NCBI RefSeq assembly: GCF_008329905.1
Contig: NZ_CP032155.1
Span: forward strand, 2,914,001 to 2,978,000
Reading direction: 5' to 3'
From: Mycobacterium sp. ELW1
GTDB taxonomy: Bacteria > Actinomycetota > Actinomycetes > Mycobacteriales > Mycobacteriaceae
DNA: 64,000 nt
The translations under genes and the position numbers were made by a program. Positions 37,562 to 47,588 of this stretch are shown one piece after another (within the stretch, counting starts at the first letter, position 1; each line of letters starts with the position of its first letter). The notes under the pieces were generated by a model. The model saw nothing but the letters and a program-made list of their open reading frames with translations, was not told where the DNA came from and did not search any database.

Positions 37562-38308
37562 GTGATGTGGCGGACCATAGCGAGGCTCTCGGCACTGTGG
37601 TGGGTGCTGATCGCCGGGCCGGCGTTGATCGCCACCCGGTTGCTCGACCACGCCGGCGCCACCTCGGCCAAAGGCTGGGTACTCGGTGTCTGGCTCGGCG
37701 GTTACGTCGCGCAGTTCGTTGTGTTCCTGGCGATTTCACGCAGGTCGCCCCGTCCGGCGTTGCTCGGATGGCTGATCGCGTCGACGGTGCCGTGGGCTGC
37801 TGACTGGACGAGCCCGCTGTCGTTGTGGTGGCTGGTGCTGTGGAGTGCGGTCGTCGTCGGCTACGCGGTGCGGCTGGTCGTCGCCGTGTCTCGGGTGGAT
37901 CAGCTGCGCAGCGCCGGGGTGACTGCCACCGGTGTCGTCCTGGAGGTCATCAGGCCGACGTTCAACGTGGTGGTCAACAAGGATGCCAGCCGCCGCGTGC
38001 TGCGGCTGCGCGTCGAAGGCGTCGACGGCGCAACACCTTACGAGGCCCGGCTGGCGGCGACGTTCACCCTCGGTGAGCTGCCCGAGTCCGACGACCGGGT
38101 GGCGGTGCGGGTCGATCCGGCCCGGCCGCAGCTCGTCGAACTCATCGAGGACGAGCCCATTGTCCGGGCCGCGCCGCAGCCGGAGGACCTGCCGCCCGAG
38201 CTGGCCGAACGACTGCAGACCCTGAAGACCATGCGCGACCGCGGTGACCTCACCGACGCCGAATTCGCCACGGCGCGAACGAGACTCCTCGAATCACCCG
38301 CCGAGTAG
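37562..38308 (+). CDS. Membrane protein with C-terminal SHOCT motif
   Basis: About 248 residues from GTG 37562 (ATG 37565 is equally possible). Four hydrophobic segments in residues ~1-105 are followed by a soluble beta-rich domain (VTATGVVLEVIRPTFNVVVN). The final ~30 residues, LQTLKTMRDRGDLTDAEFAT, form a SHOCT (short C-terminal) helix hairpin common in bacterial membrane-associated proteins. Function unknown. It starts 19 bases after the upstream fusion gene and overlaps the convergent DUF72 gene by 15 bases at its end. Confidence 0.72.
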   Translation: MMWRTIARLSALWWVLIAGPALIATRLLDHAGATSAKGWVLGVWLGGYVAQFVVFLAISRRSPRPALLGWLIASTVPWAADWTSPLSLWWLVLWSAVVVGYAVRLVVAVSRVDQLRSAGVTATGVVLEVIRPTFNVVVNKDASRRVLRLRVEGVDGATPYEARLAATFTLGELPESDDRVAVRVDPARPQLVELIEDEPIVRAAPQPEDLPPELAERLQTLKTMRDRGDLTDAEFATARTRLLESPAE

Positions 38309-39022
38309 TTCCCGCAGCCGCAGCGCGTTCCGGACGGCGTGACCCTGCCCGTCGTTGTTGAAATACACCAGCACCCGCCGGTCCTGGTCCTGCCATTCCC
38401 CGATCCGGTCGGCCCACCAGCGCAGGTCGCTCTCGGTGTAGTCGCCGGCGTAGACCGGCGCGGTGTCGGGCCCGTGCATTCGCACGTAGACCAGATCGGT
38501 GGTGGCACGAAGTACGCAGGGCATACCGGGCCCGCTGATGACCACATAGGCGGCGCGATAGCGCTCCAGGAGCTGGTAGACCTGCGGGTCGTCCCAGGAC
38601 GGGTGACGCATCTCGAGGGCGACCCGGATCCAGTCGGGGATCAGCGACAGGAAGCGAGCAAGTCGGGCGTCGTCGCGTTCGAGATTCGGATGCAGCTGGA
38701 CGAGAACGGCTTCGCGCTTCTCACCCAAAGCCTGCTGGCAGCGTTCCAGCCGGTCGATCCACGGCTCCGGGTTGTTCAGGCGGCGGTAGTGGCTCAAGCC
38801 GCGGTGCACTTTGACCGTCATGGTGAAGCCGTCGCGCAACCGGGTGCGCCAGCCTTCGAAGGTGGTGTCCTTGGGCCAGCGGTAGAAGCTGGCGTTGAGT
38901 TCAACGGTGTCGAACACCTCGGCGTAGCGGGCCAGCCGCTTGGCCACCGGCAGCCCCGGGCGGTACAGCACCGAATCCCAGTGGTCGTACGACCACCCTG
39001 ACGTGCCGATCCGGACGGTCAC
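38294..39022 (-). CDS. DUF72 (YecE-family) protein
   Basis: 242 residues of the TIM-barrel-like DUF72 family: RIGTSGWSYDHW at the N-terminus, EVFDTVELNASFYRWP, VALEMRHPSW and YVRMHGPDT. The molecular function is not established; the fold suggests an enzyme or a nucleic-acid-related role. The stop of the HhH repair-type gene lies only 3 bases upstream of its region on the same strand, so the two are probably co-expressed. Confidence 0.9.
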   Translation of the reverse strand: MTVRIGTSGWSYDHWDSVLYRPGLPVAKRLARYAEVFDTVELNASFYRWPKDTTFEGWRTRLRDGFTMTVKVHRGLSHYRRLNNPEPWIDRLERCQQALGEKREAVLVQLHPNLERDDARLARFLSLIPDWIRVALEMRHPSWDDPQVYQLLERYRAAYVVISGPGMPCVLRATTDLVYVRMHGPDTAPVYAGDYTESDLRWWADRIGEWQDQDRRVLVYFNNDGQGHAVRNALRLRELLGG

Positions 39023-39025
39023 GCG

Positions 39026-39667
39026 TCAGCCGGCGATGCGCTGCCGCACGTCGTCGTCCAGGGAGACCCGCACCAGCCCGGCGGCGAGCGGCGCGATCGC
39101 GCGGCCGGTGAGGGCAGCCAGCTTGTCGGGGTCGCGGGGGAGGCCGAGTTGCTCGGCGCTGTCCAGTGAGCGTTTGTCGAAATAGGGCCGCACCCATGGC
39201 CAGACGTCTTGGACCTCGCGCAGGAAGATGTCGGATCCGGTATCGCCGATTCCAGTGAACTGTTTGAGCGCCTGCCTGGCATTCTTCACGTCGGGTTTGG
39301 TGATGCGGGCGAGGGTGCGCAGGTCGTTGCGGTATTCGTCATTGACCCTCGTCGCCAATTCGGTCAACCGCGACGCCGAGCTCTCGTCGTAGCGCACGTA
39401 GTGGGCACGGGCGAACGCCTCGATCATGGTCTGTCGATTGGCCGCCATCACGGCGCGCGGTGTGCGCAGGCCCGCCCGAAACAGTTCCCGGGCGGCATGC
39501 ATCGCGATCGCGGCATCGATCGGCTTACTGGCCAGCATGCACAGCACCAACAGCTGGAACAGCGGCATCGGGGTGTCCCGCAACGTGATTCCCGCTTCCG
39601 CAGCATAGGTTCTGCCCGCATGCTGACGTAGGCGCTGAATGAGGCGCCTGGCCTCCGCGTCATCCAT
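39026..39667 (-). CDS. Endonuclease III-like HhH-GPD protein
   Basis: 213 residues. The helix-hairpin-helix-type turn LKQFTGIGDTGSDIFLREVQ is followed by the downstream aspartate in PYFDKRS, which suggests a member of the EndoIII/HhH-GPD superfamily. No C-terminal iron-sulphur Cys cluster is present, and the Lys of bifunctional glycosylases is not obvious. A DNA base-repair role is inferred only from fold signatures. It is transcribed just ahead of the DUF72 gene. Confidence 0.7.
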   Translation of the reverse strand: MDDAEARRLIQRLRQHAGRTYAAEAGITLRDTPMPLFQLLVLCMLASKPIDAAIAMHAARELFRAGLRTPRAVMAANRQTMIEAFARAHYVRYDESSASRLTELATRVNDEYRNDLRTLARITKPDVKNARQALKQFTGIGDTGSDIFLREVQDVWPWVRPYFDKRSLDSAEQLGLPRDPDKLAALTGRAIAPLAAGLVRVSLDDDVRQRIAG

Positions 39668-39730
39668 CTGCCAGGCGATACCCGCGCAGCGAGCCGACGA
39701 AACGACGCGTCATTGTCGCGTCAGACATTC

Positions 39731-40546
39731 TCAGCGTTTCGTGTCACGCCAGTCGATCATCTTCTCGACCGTGCTCAGGTCGTACCTGCCCTCGGCTGCG
39801 CGGACCTCGGTGTGGAACAACGTCGCACCGGCCGCCAGGTAGCCGTCCGCCGACTGCGGATCTGTCCAGAACGTCGAGCGCTCGATATCACCGTCGGCGC
39901 GCCCGAAGCCGGCGGCCAGCTCGGCGACCCGGGCACTGGCCTCTCGATACGAGTCGAGGGGCAGGAAGGTGTGCCAGATGTCGGCGTGGCGCGCGACGGC
40001 GGGCAACGTGCGCTTGGGGCCGGATCCGCCGATCAGGATCGGGATCTTGCGCAGCGGTGCCGGTTTCAGCAGGCCGAACCGGTGCTCGATGCGCAGCAGG
40101 CCCTCGTCGAAGGCGTCGGCCCGGGATTTGACCGTACCGAAGTCGAAACCGTATGTGGTGTAGTCCTTCTCGTACCACCCCGCACCGACACCGAGGATGG
40201 CGCGGCCGCCGCTGATGTGATCGACGGTACGTGCCATGTCCGCGAGCAGGTCCGGATTCCGGTAGCCCATGCCCGACACCAGCAGCCCGAGCTCGGCCCG
40301 TGTGGTGATCTCACCCCAGGAGGCCAGGGCGGTCCAGCCCTCGAAATTGTTGACGTCCGGCTGCGTGGCCGCCAGCACCGGTTTCGCGTCGGCGATCGAG
40401 GCGATGAACGGCGCGTGGAAGTGGTCGTAGCCGAAGATGACGTCGACACCGATGTCCTCGGCGTGCAGAACGGCCCGCCGCCAGGTGGCGTAGTCAGGGG
40501 TGTCGGCGGGCTGAATCTGAACGGCGATGCGCACGGGACGGGTCAT
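39731..40546 (-). CDS. Luciferase-like F420-dependent oxidoreductase
   Basis: 271-residue luciferase-like TIM-barrel protein (RIAVQIQPADTPDYATWRRA, VIFGYDHF, ILGVGAGWYEKDY, ILIGGSGPKRTL), the type that in mycobacteria usually binds coenzyme F420 and less often FMN. Substrate unknown. It is a full-length relative of the family of the remnant at 18.5 kb but is not its direct duplicate. Monocistronic by spacing (62 bases from the HhH gene, 39 from the next). Confidence 0.85.
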   Translation of the reverse strand: MTRPVRIAVQIQPADTPDYATWRRAVLHAEDIGVDVIFGYDHFHAPFIASIADAKPVLAATQPDVNNFEGWTALASWGEITTRAELGLLVSGMGYRNPDLLADMARTVDHISGGRAILGVGAGWYEKDYTTYGFDFGTVKSRADAFDEGLLRIEHRFGLLKPAPLRKIPILIGGSGPKRTLPAVARHADIWHTFLPLDSYREASARVAELAAGFGRADGDIERSTFWTDPQSADGYLAAGATLFHTEVRAAEGRYDLSTVEKMIDWRDTKR

Positions 40547-40585
40547 TCACGCGACAAGCCCGACTTACCCGGATTTATTCCGGCG

Positions 40586-40918
40586 CTACTTCGGCGGCAG
40601 GGTTTTCGCGTAGTCGACGCCGCGGGTGGCCCAGCTCTGCAGCTGACGCTTCGTCCGCACCCCGCCGTCACCGATGCGGATCCAGCCGCGAGTTTCCCGC
40701 CCCGCCATGATCATCGGTGCGGTGTGTTCTCGTTCCAGCAGGCCGGCGGTGTCCTCCGGCGGCACTCGCACCATCAGGCCGCCCTGACCGCTGGCGCACA
40801 CGGCCATGTTGCCGTTGATCAGGAACGCCACCCCGCCGAACATTCGCTTCTCGTCGACGCCGCGTTCGGTGGCGAGCAGTTCCCGCAAGCGGTTCGCGAG
40901 GTCCTCGTCGTAGGCCAT
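40586..40918 (-). CDS. TfoX/Sxy N-terminal-domain protein
   Basis: 110 residues from the ATG at 40918; the frame continues upstream but without family likeness. EKRMFGGVAFLINGNMAVCAS is the TfoX N-terminal signature. In enterobacteria TfoX/Sxy controls competence genes with CRP, but stand-alone N-domain proteins in actinobacteria have no known role. No C-terminal TfoX domain is present. Confidence 0.85.
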   Translation of the reverse strand: MAYDEDLANRLRELLATERGVDEKRMFGGVAFLINGNMAVCASGQGGLMVRVPPEDTAGLLEREHTAPMIMAGRETRGWIRIGDGGVRTKRQLQSWATRGVDYAKTLPPK

Positions 40919-40973
40919 GTAGAGACGGTAATGCCGGCCGCCGACAACTGTCGGGGCCGGCATCACCTGTGGA

Positions 40974-43295
40974 CTACGCCGCGGCGGTGGCCGCCTCGGC
41001 GGCCGGCTCCAGCGCCTGCGCGACGATGTCGGCGACATCCGTCATCGGCTTCACGGTCAGCGCCTCGAGCACCTCGGCCGGGACGTCATCCAGGTCGGCC
41101 TCGTTGCGCTGCGGGATGAAAACCGTTGACAACCCTGCACGTTGCGCGGCCAGCAGCTTCTGCTTGACACCGCCGATGGGCAGCACGCGCCCGTTCAGGG
41201 TGACCTCGCCGGTCATCCCGACGTCGGAGCGGACCTGCCGCCCGGTGGCCATCGACACCAGGGCGGTCACCATCGTGACGCCTGCGGACGGACCGTCCTT
41301 GGGCACCGCGCCGGCCGGCACGTGCACGTGGATCTTGCGGTTCAGCGCCGCGGGATCCACGCCCAGCTGCTCGGCGTGGCTACGCACATAGGACAGCGCG
41401 ATCTGCGCCGACTCCTTCATCACGTCGCCCAGCTGACCGGTCAGCTGCACGCTCGGCTCGCCATCGGTCGACCCGGCTTCGATGTAGAGCACATCGCCGC
41501 CCAGGCCCGTCACCGCCAGTCCGGTCGCCACGCCCGGCACGGCGGTGCGTTCCGCCGATTCCGGGGTGAACCGCGGACGGCCAAGGTAGCCAACCAGATC
41601 CGGCTCATCAATGGTCAACGCCTCGTCGGAGGCAGCCAGCTTGGTCGTCGCCTTACGCAACGCCTTGGCCAACAGCCGCTCGAACTGCCGCACACCGGGC
41701 TCCCGGGTGTAGTCCGCGGCGATCTTGCGCAGCGCCGCGTCGGTGACCGTGACCTCCTCGGGGGTCAGCGCCGCGCGGTCGCGCTGCCGGGGCAGCAGGT
41801 ACTCGCGGGCGATGGCCACCTTGTCGTCCTCGGTGTAGCCGTCGATCTGCACCAACTCCATGCGATCCAGCAGGGCCGAGGGGATGTTCTCGATCACGTT
41901 GGCCGTCGCCAGGAACACCACGTCGGACAGATCCAGATCCAGGTCCAGGTAGTGATCGCGGAACGTGTGGTTCTGCGCGGGGTCCAGGACCTCCAAGAGG
42001 GCGGCCGACGGGTCGCCCCGGTAGTCGGAGCCGACCTTGTCGATCTCGTCGAGCAGCACGACCGGGTTCATCGAACCGGCCTCGCCGATCGCCCGGACGA
42101 TCCGGCCGGGCAGTGCGCCGACGTAGGTGCGCCGGTGCCCGCGGATCTCGGCCTCGTCGCGCACGCCACCCAGGGCGACGCGAACGAACTTGCGGCCCAA
42201 CGCCCTGGCCACGCTTTCTCCCAGTGACGTCTTGCCGACACCGGGAGGACCGACCAGCACCATCACCGCACCCGAGCCGCGGCCACCGACGACCTGCAGA
42301 CCACGTTGTGCGCGACGGGTACGCACGGCCAGATACTCGAGGATGCGGTCCTTGACGTCGTCCAGCCCGTGGTGGTCGGCATCCAGGATGTCGCGGGCCG
42401 CCGTCAGATCGGTGGAGTCTTCGGTGCGGGTGTTCCACGGCAGGTCCAGGACGGTGTCGAGCCAGGTGCGGATCCAGCCGCCTTCGGGGCTCTGTTCGCT
42501 GGAGCGTTCCAGCTTGCCGACCTCGCGCAGCGCGGCCTCCCGGACCTTCTCCGGCAGGTCGGCCGCCTCGATGCGGCCGCGGTAGTCATCAGAACCGTCG
42601 GGTTCGCCTTCGCCGAGTTCCTTGCGAATCGCGTTGAGCTGCTGGCGCAGCAGGAATTCCTTCTGCGTCTTCTCCATGCCCTCGCGGACGTCCTGCGAGA
42701 TCTTGTCGCTGACCTCCACCTCGGCCAGATGCTCCGACGTCCAGTCGATCAGGACCTGCAGGCGGGCGGCCACGTCCTCGGTCTCCAGCAGCTGACGCTT
42801 CTGGACGTCGGACAGATACGACGCGTAGCCGGCGGTGTCGGCCAGCGCCGACGGGTCGGTGATCTTGTTGACCACGTCGACGATCTGCCAGGCCTCGCGG
42901 CGTTGCAGCATCGCCAGCAGCAGCTTCTTGTACTCCGCGGCGAGTGCCTTGGTGTCCTCGGTGGGCTCGGCCGCGGTTATCTCGTCGACCTCGACCCACA
43001 GCGCGGCGCCGGGCCCGGTGGTTCCGGACCCGATGTGGGCGCGGCTCTCACCGCGCACGACGGCAGCGGCGCCGCCGCCGGGGATGCGGCCCACCTGCAC
43101 GATCGACGCGATGACGCCGTAGGTGGGGTAGCGATCGTCCAGTCGTGGGGCGATCAAGAGCTTGCCGGTCGGGGTGGCCTGCGCCGCGTCCACCGCGGCA
43201 CGCGCGGCGTCATCGAGTTCGATCGGCACCACCATTCCCGGCAGCACGATCGGCTCGCTGACAAACAGGACCGGCACAGATTTGGCTTCAGCCAT
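40974..43295 (-). CDS. lon: ATP-dependent Lon protease
   Basis: 773 residues from the ATG at 43295, preceded by GGAGG. The N-terminal substrate domain (PVLFVSEPIVLPGMVVPIEL), AAA+ module with Walker A GPPGVGKTSL (about residue 348) and Walker B VVLLDEIDKV, and the C-terminal protease domain with Ser in PKDGPSAGV (about 667) and Lys in GGVKQKLLAA (about 708) are complete. It degrades damaged and regulatory proteins. Lon is absent in M. tuberculosis but present in fast growers such as M. smegmatis. A HAIR-like HspR site precedes it, pointing to heat-shock control. Confidence 0.96.
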   Translation of the reverse strand: MAEAKSVPVLFVSEPIVLPGMVVPIELDDAARAAVDAAQATPTGKLLIAPRLDDRYPTYGVIASIVQVGRIPGGGAAAVVRGESRAHIGSGTTGPGAALWVEVDEITAAEPTEDTKALAAEYKKLLLAMLQRREAWQIVDVVNKITDPSALADTAGYASYLSDVQKRQLLETEDVAARLQVLIDWTSEHLAEVEVSDKISQDVREGMEKTQKEFLLRQQLNAIRKELGEGEPDGSDDYRGRIEAADLPEKVREAALREVGKLERSSEQSPEGGWIRTWLDTVLDLPWNTRTEDSTDLTAARDILDADHHGLDDVKDRILEYLAVRTRRAQRGLQVVGGRGSGAVMVLVGPPGVGKTSLGESVARALGRKFVRVALGGVRDEAEIRGHRRTYVGALPGRIVRAIGEAGSMNPVVLLDEIDKVGSDYRGDPSAALLEVLDPAQNHTFRDHYLDLDLDLSDVVFLATANVIENIPSALLDRMELVQIDGYTEDDKVAIAREYLLPRQRDRAALTPEEVTVTDAALRKIAADYTREPGVRQFERLLAKALRKATTKLAASDEALTIDEPDLVGYLGRPRFTPESAERTAVPGVATGLAVTGLGGDVLYIEAGSTDGEPSVQLTGQLGDVMKESAQIALSYVRSHAEQLGVDPAALNRKIHVHVPAGAVPKDGPSAGVTMVTALVSMATGRQVRSDVGMTGEVTLNGRVLPIGGVKQKLLAAQRAGLSTVFIPQRNEADLDDVPAEVLEALTVKPMTDVADIVAQALEPAAEAATAAA

Positions 43296-43307
43296 CAATC
43301 CTCCAAA

Positions 43308-43328
43308 GTTCAGTCTGACCGACTCAAC
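43308..43328. promoter_or_regulatory. HAIR-like HspR site upstream of lon
   Basis: GTTCAGT-N7-ACTCAAC on the plus strand resembles the HspR element CTTGAGT-N7-ACTCAAG: 6 of 7 in one arm, 5 of 7 in the other, with exact spacing. It lies 13-33 bases before the lon ATG. HspR control of lon is established in Streptomyces. Confidence 0.6.
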
Positions 43329-43375
43329 CTTGACCGGTTCCAGTTTGTTCCCCGCGCGAACCGCACAGACAAAGC

Positions 43376-43412
43376 AGCGAGCCTGCCGCCGGGGGGTGGC
43401 GACAGGCTCGCT
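43376..43412 (-). terminator. Intrinsic terminator of the antigen 85 gene
   Basis: AGCGAGCCTG (43376-43385) pairs perfectly with CAGGCTCGCT (43403-43412), with further GC pairing inside. On the minus strand the hairpin is followed by a T-rich run (GCTTTGTCTG). It lies 15 bases after the antigen 85 gene stop and ahead of lon. Confidence 0.85.
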
Positions 43413-43427
43413 GTTGTTCGGGGTGGA

Positions 43428-44489
<1,062 letters not shown>

Positions 44490-44650
44490 TCACGGTGCGT
44501 AGCGCCGACTCGGCACGCGCAGCGGTGTGGCATATCGCGGTTCGCTAACGATCAGGCGACGCGGGGGACTCGGGATCGCCAGTACACCAACGGCTTTGAC
44601 CGCACATCGATAACAGGAAGGTCACGCTGCGACAACGATAGAGTGGAGGC

Positions 44651-45067
44651 ATGGACCCCTTCGAGCTGCACCGCTTCGTCGACGCCCAGGACCGCGTGTA
44701 CGACCAGGTGCTCGCCGAGTTGCGGGCCGGGGCCAAGCGCAGCCACTGGATCTGGTTCATCTTCCCTCAGCTCGCTGCGCTCGGAAGTAGTTCCACCGCA
44801 AAGCGTTTCGGCATCTCATCGCTCGCCGAGGCGCAGGCCTACCTGGCGCATCCGGTGCTCGGGCCGCGGCTGCGAGAGTGCGCGCGCCTGGTCCTGGCGA
44901 TCGAAGGCCGCACTGTCGACGACATTTTCGGCTGGCCGGACAATCTCAAGGTGCGCTCGTCGATGACGCTGTTCAGTGCGGCCACCGATGACGACGCCGA
45001 TTTCGTGGCGGTGCTTGACAGGTTCTACGGCGGCGAGCGGGATACCCGGACGCTGGAGCTGCTATAG
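44651..45067 (+). CDS. DUF1810 family protein
   Basis: 138 residues matching DUF1810: HRFVDAQDRVYDQVLAELRAG, SHWIWFIFPQLAALG, DDIFGWPDNLKVRSSMTLF. The biochemical role is unknown. A 190-base intergenic region separates it from the divergent antigen 85 gene. Its end overlaps the convergent glycosyl hydrolase gene by 6 bases. Confidence 0.9.
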   Translation: MDPFELHRFVDAQDRVYDQVLAELRAGAKRSHWIWFIFPQLAALGSSSTAKRFGISSLAEAQAYLAHPVLGPRLRECARLVLAIEGRTVDDIFGWPDNLKVRSSMTLFSAATDDDADFVAVLDRFYGGERDTRTLELL

Positions 45068-46369
45068 CGGGCGCAGCACCAGCCAGCCCTGGGGCGGGAC
45101 CACCACCTCGTCGACGATCTCTTCGGGAGGTGCCGCGGTGCCGCCCACCAATTGGGCCTGCCTGCCGATGAGCGTGGCGACCGGCAGGGCCATCGGCACG
45201 TCGTCGATGTTGAGCGCGACGATCAATGCGTCATCACCGTTGCGTGTCTCGTAGGCGTAGCCGCGGTTGTCCACTTGCAGCGCTGTGGTTTTCGCCTCGT
45301 ACAGCCAGGGATTGCGCCGACGCAGGCCGATCAGGTACTGGTGCAGATTCCAGGTCTCGCGCCCCGCGGCGTCCAGCGGGACGGGTGGCGCTCCGAACTC
45401 GGGACGTACCGCGTCGTCGCCGCCGGCCCGTTCTTCCTTGACGCCGCGGTAGCCGAGTTCGTCTCCGGCGTAGACGCTGGGGACACCGCCGGTGGTGAAC
45501 AGCAGCACCAGCGCGTGGGCCACCTGCTCGGGGCGGTCCAGCTTGCTGGCGATCCGGGTGACGTCGTGGTTGCCGACGAACGTCAGCGGCGCGAATCTGG
45601 CCAGGAAGTCGTTGTGGCGCTGCAGCGCCCAGTCCAACTCGTGGAAGTTGCCGTCGTTGAGGCTGCTCCAGATCGCCTTCCACAATTCGTACTGGGTCAC
45701 CGAGTCGACTCCGGAGCCGTCGACGAATGCGGCGTAGTCGCCGTGGATCACCTCGGCGACAAACCAGGCGTCGGGATGGGCTTCGCGGACCCGGGGGAGC
45801 ACCTGTGCCCAGAACGACTCCGGTACCGCATACGCGGCGTCGAGCCGCCAGCCGTCGGCGCCCCGGGCCAGCCAGTGGTTCATGACGTCGACGGTGTAGT
45901 CGACGACGGCCGGGCTCTTGTGGTTGAGGGTGATGAGCTCGCCGTGACCCTCGAAGGTGTGGAAGTGGCCGGGGCGGCCGCGAAACCACGACCGCGCCTC
46001 GGGGTCACTGCCCTCGACGGCGCGCTGATAACGCTCGAATTCGGTTCCCACATGGTTGAACACGCCGTCGAGCAGGACCCGCAGTCCACGCTGATGTGCT
46101 TCGGAGACAAGGTGATCGAAGTCGTCGTCGTCACCGAGCCGCGGGTCGATGCGGAAATGATCGGTGGTGTCGTAGCCGTGGGTGCGGGAGGCGAAGACGG
46201 GGCCCAGCGCAAGTCCGGAGGCGCCGAGCTCGACGGCGTGGTCGAGCCAGTCGACGAGGCGGCGGAGCCGGTGCTCTCCGGGGCCGGGCGGTTCGGCGGC
46301 GGGGAAGGCGCCGACGAAGCCGAGCGGGTAGACGTGCCACCAGATCGCGTGGCGCACCCAGTCGCTCAT
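45062..46369 (-). CDS. GH13 alpha-amylase family glycosidase
   Basis: 435 residues of the GH13 (beta/alpha)8 barrel. Region I VLLDGVFNHVG, region II GWRLDAAY (nucleophile Asp about 175), region III FVAEVIHG (acid/base Glu about 205) and region IV FVGNHDV (Asp about 267) are all intact. A C-terminal beta domain (VALNIDDVPMALPVA) follows. No signal peptide, so it is cytoplasmic, probably acting on an alpha-glucan, maltodextrin or trehalose-like substrate. Its start overlaps the stop of the deaminase gene by 4 bases. Confidence 0.9.
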   Translation of the reverse strand: MSDWVRHAIWWHVYPLGFVGAFPAAEPPGPGEHRLRRLVDWLDHAVELGASGLALGPVFASRTHGYDTTDHFRIDPRLGDDDDFDHLVSEAHQRGLRVLLDGVFNHVGTEFERYQRAVEGSDPEARSWFRGRPGHFHTFEGHGELITLNHKSPAVVDYTVDVMNHWLARGADGWRLDAAYAVPESFWAQVLPRVREAHPDAWFVAEVIHGDYAAFVDGSGVDSVTQYELWKAIWSSLNDGNFHELDWALQRHNDFLARFAPLTFVGNHDVTRIASKLDRPEQVAHALVLLFTTGGVPSVYAGDELGYRGVKEERAGGDDAVRPEFGAPPVPLDAAGRETWNLHQYLIGLRRRNPWLYEAKTTALQVDNRGYAYETRNGDDALIVALNIDDVPMALPVATLIGRQAQLVGGTAAPPEEIVDEVVVPPQGWLVLRPL

Positions 46370-46845
46370 GGCGCGAACTTCGCGGCGTAGAGGGCCATCA
46401 TCTCGTCGCGGTACTCAGGGGCTGGGCCGTCGACCGTCAGCCGTGGGGCGACCGCGGTGATCGGCAGGGTGGCCACCGGCGGCAGTGGCACCTGCCAGCC
46501 GGTGAGCCATTCGGCCAGCTGGGCACCTGCGACGGCAAACACGATGCGGCCCAAGCCAACCCAGGCGTGGGCGGCCGCGCACATCGGGCAGTGTTCGCCG
46601 GAGGTGTACACGGTGGCGCGGGCCCGCTGCTCGGGGGAGAGGTGGGCGGCCGACCACTGTGCGATCGCCAGTTCGGGGTGGGCGGTGGCGTCGCCGCCCG
46701 CGACGTGATTGTGGTCCTCGAACAGGACCGTGCCGTCGGCGTCGACCAGGATGGAGCCGAACGGTTCATCTCCGGCGTTCAGCGCGGTCCGGGCAAGCTC
46801 GACGCAGCGGCCGAGCCGCCGGAGGTCCTGCTCGTCGAGCGCCAC
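46366..46845 (-). CDS. Nucleoside/nucleobase deaminase (CMP/dCMP deaminase fold)
   Basis: 159 residues. The zinc motif is complete: HPELA (His plus catalytic Glu, about residue 57) and EHCPMCAAA (two Cys, about 86-89). The layout fits guanine deaminase or tRNA adenosine deaminase-like proteins. The exact substrate cannot be told from sequence; DEPFGSILVDADG is typical of free-nucleobase deaminases. Coupled to the GH13 gene by a 4-base overlap. Confidence 0.88.
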   Translation of the reverse strand: MALDEQDLRRLGRCVELARTALNAGDEPFGSILVDADGTVLFEDHNHVAGGDATAHPELAIAQWSAAHLSPEQRARATVYTSGEHCPMCAAAHAWVGLGRIVFAVAGAQLAEWLTGWQVPLPPVATLPITAVAPRLTVDGPAPEYRDEMMALYAAKFAP

Positions 46846-46854
46846 GTCCTCACC

Positions 46855-47571
46855 TTACGCAACCGGTGTCGGTGGATGGCGGAAGCGCCAAAGCTCCAGT
46901 AGCCGCATCGGATCGACCGGTGAACCGGGACGGCCGCGGGCCAGTGGGTAGCAGGCGAATCCGACGAACAGCGCAACCAGGTGTCCGACCGGGGTGAATG
47001 TCGGCGTGATCGCCACCGCGCCCACGCAATAGGCGAGCGCGATGAACAGGTAGAGCCAGCGCCACGGACGCGCGATGTGGTAGGTCAGCAGTCCGACGAT
47101 CCCGACGGCGAAGTAGCTGACGCCGATGTCGCGGGCGTTGAGGTAGCGCGGTGAGATCAGCGCCTCCTGGATCTGCCAGTACAGATAGCCCTCACTGGCG
47201 TAGGTGGCGACGATGTGGGCGATCAGCCCGGCGATCACGAAGCGCAGACGGCCCAGCCAGCGTTCGGCCGGGGCCAGGAAGAGGCAGAACATCACCAGAT
47301 ACGGCCACCAGGCTGCGCCGTCGAGCCACAGCAGGCTGGTGATGAGCACCCGGATCGGGTCGGAGGCCAGGTGGTGGAGGTTCGTCGAGTCTTTGCGCAG
47401 CAGTTCCAGCAGGTGCCAGCGCGGTAGGAGGTGCTGGGCGATGGTCGTCAGGAACAGCACCGCCAACCAGCCGAACGTGACCGGTGCGGTGCCGATGAAG
47501 TGCACGACTCGGCCTGGCCAGCCGCGCCGGGTCGGCAGGACCGGCGAGGGGGGTTCGAGGCCGTCGTGCAC
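46855..47571 (-). CDS. Rhomboid-like membrane protein
   Basis: 238 residues with about six membrane segments. In the segment that normally carries GxSG the sequence is DIGVSYFAVG, so a Ser is kept but the following Gly is Tyr. A His-containing last segment, TPVGHLVALFVGFACYPLA, resembles the catalytic His helix. The protein could be an active but divergent rhomboid protease or a pseudoprotease. It is 9 bases upstream of the deaminase gene and 17 bases after the TPR gene, so these minus-strand genes likely form one unit. Confidence 0.7.
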   Translation of the reverse strand: MHDGLEPPSPVLPTRRGWPGRVVHFIGTAPVTFGWLAVLFLTTIAQHLLPRWHLLELLRKDSTNLHHLASDPIRVLITSLLWLDGAAWWPYLVMFCLFLAPAERWLGRLRFVIAGLIAHIVATYASEGYLYWQIQEALISPRYLNARDIGVSYFAVGIVGLLTYHIARPWRWLYLFIALAYCVGAVAITPTFTPVGHLVALFVGFACYPLARGRPGSPVDPMRLLELWRFRHPPTPVA

Positions 47572-47588
47572 CCACCGAGATTACTGCC

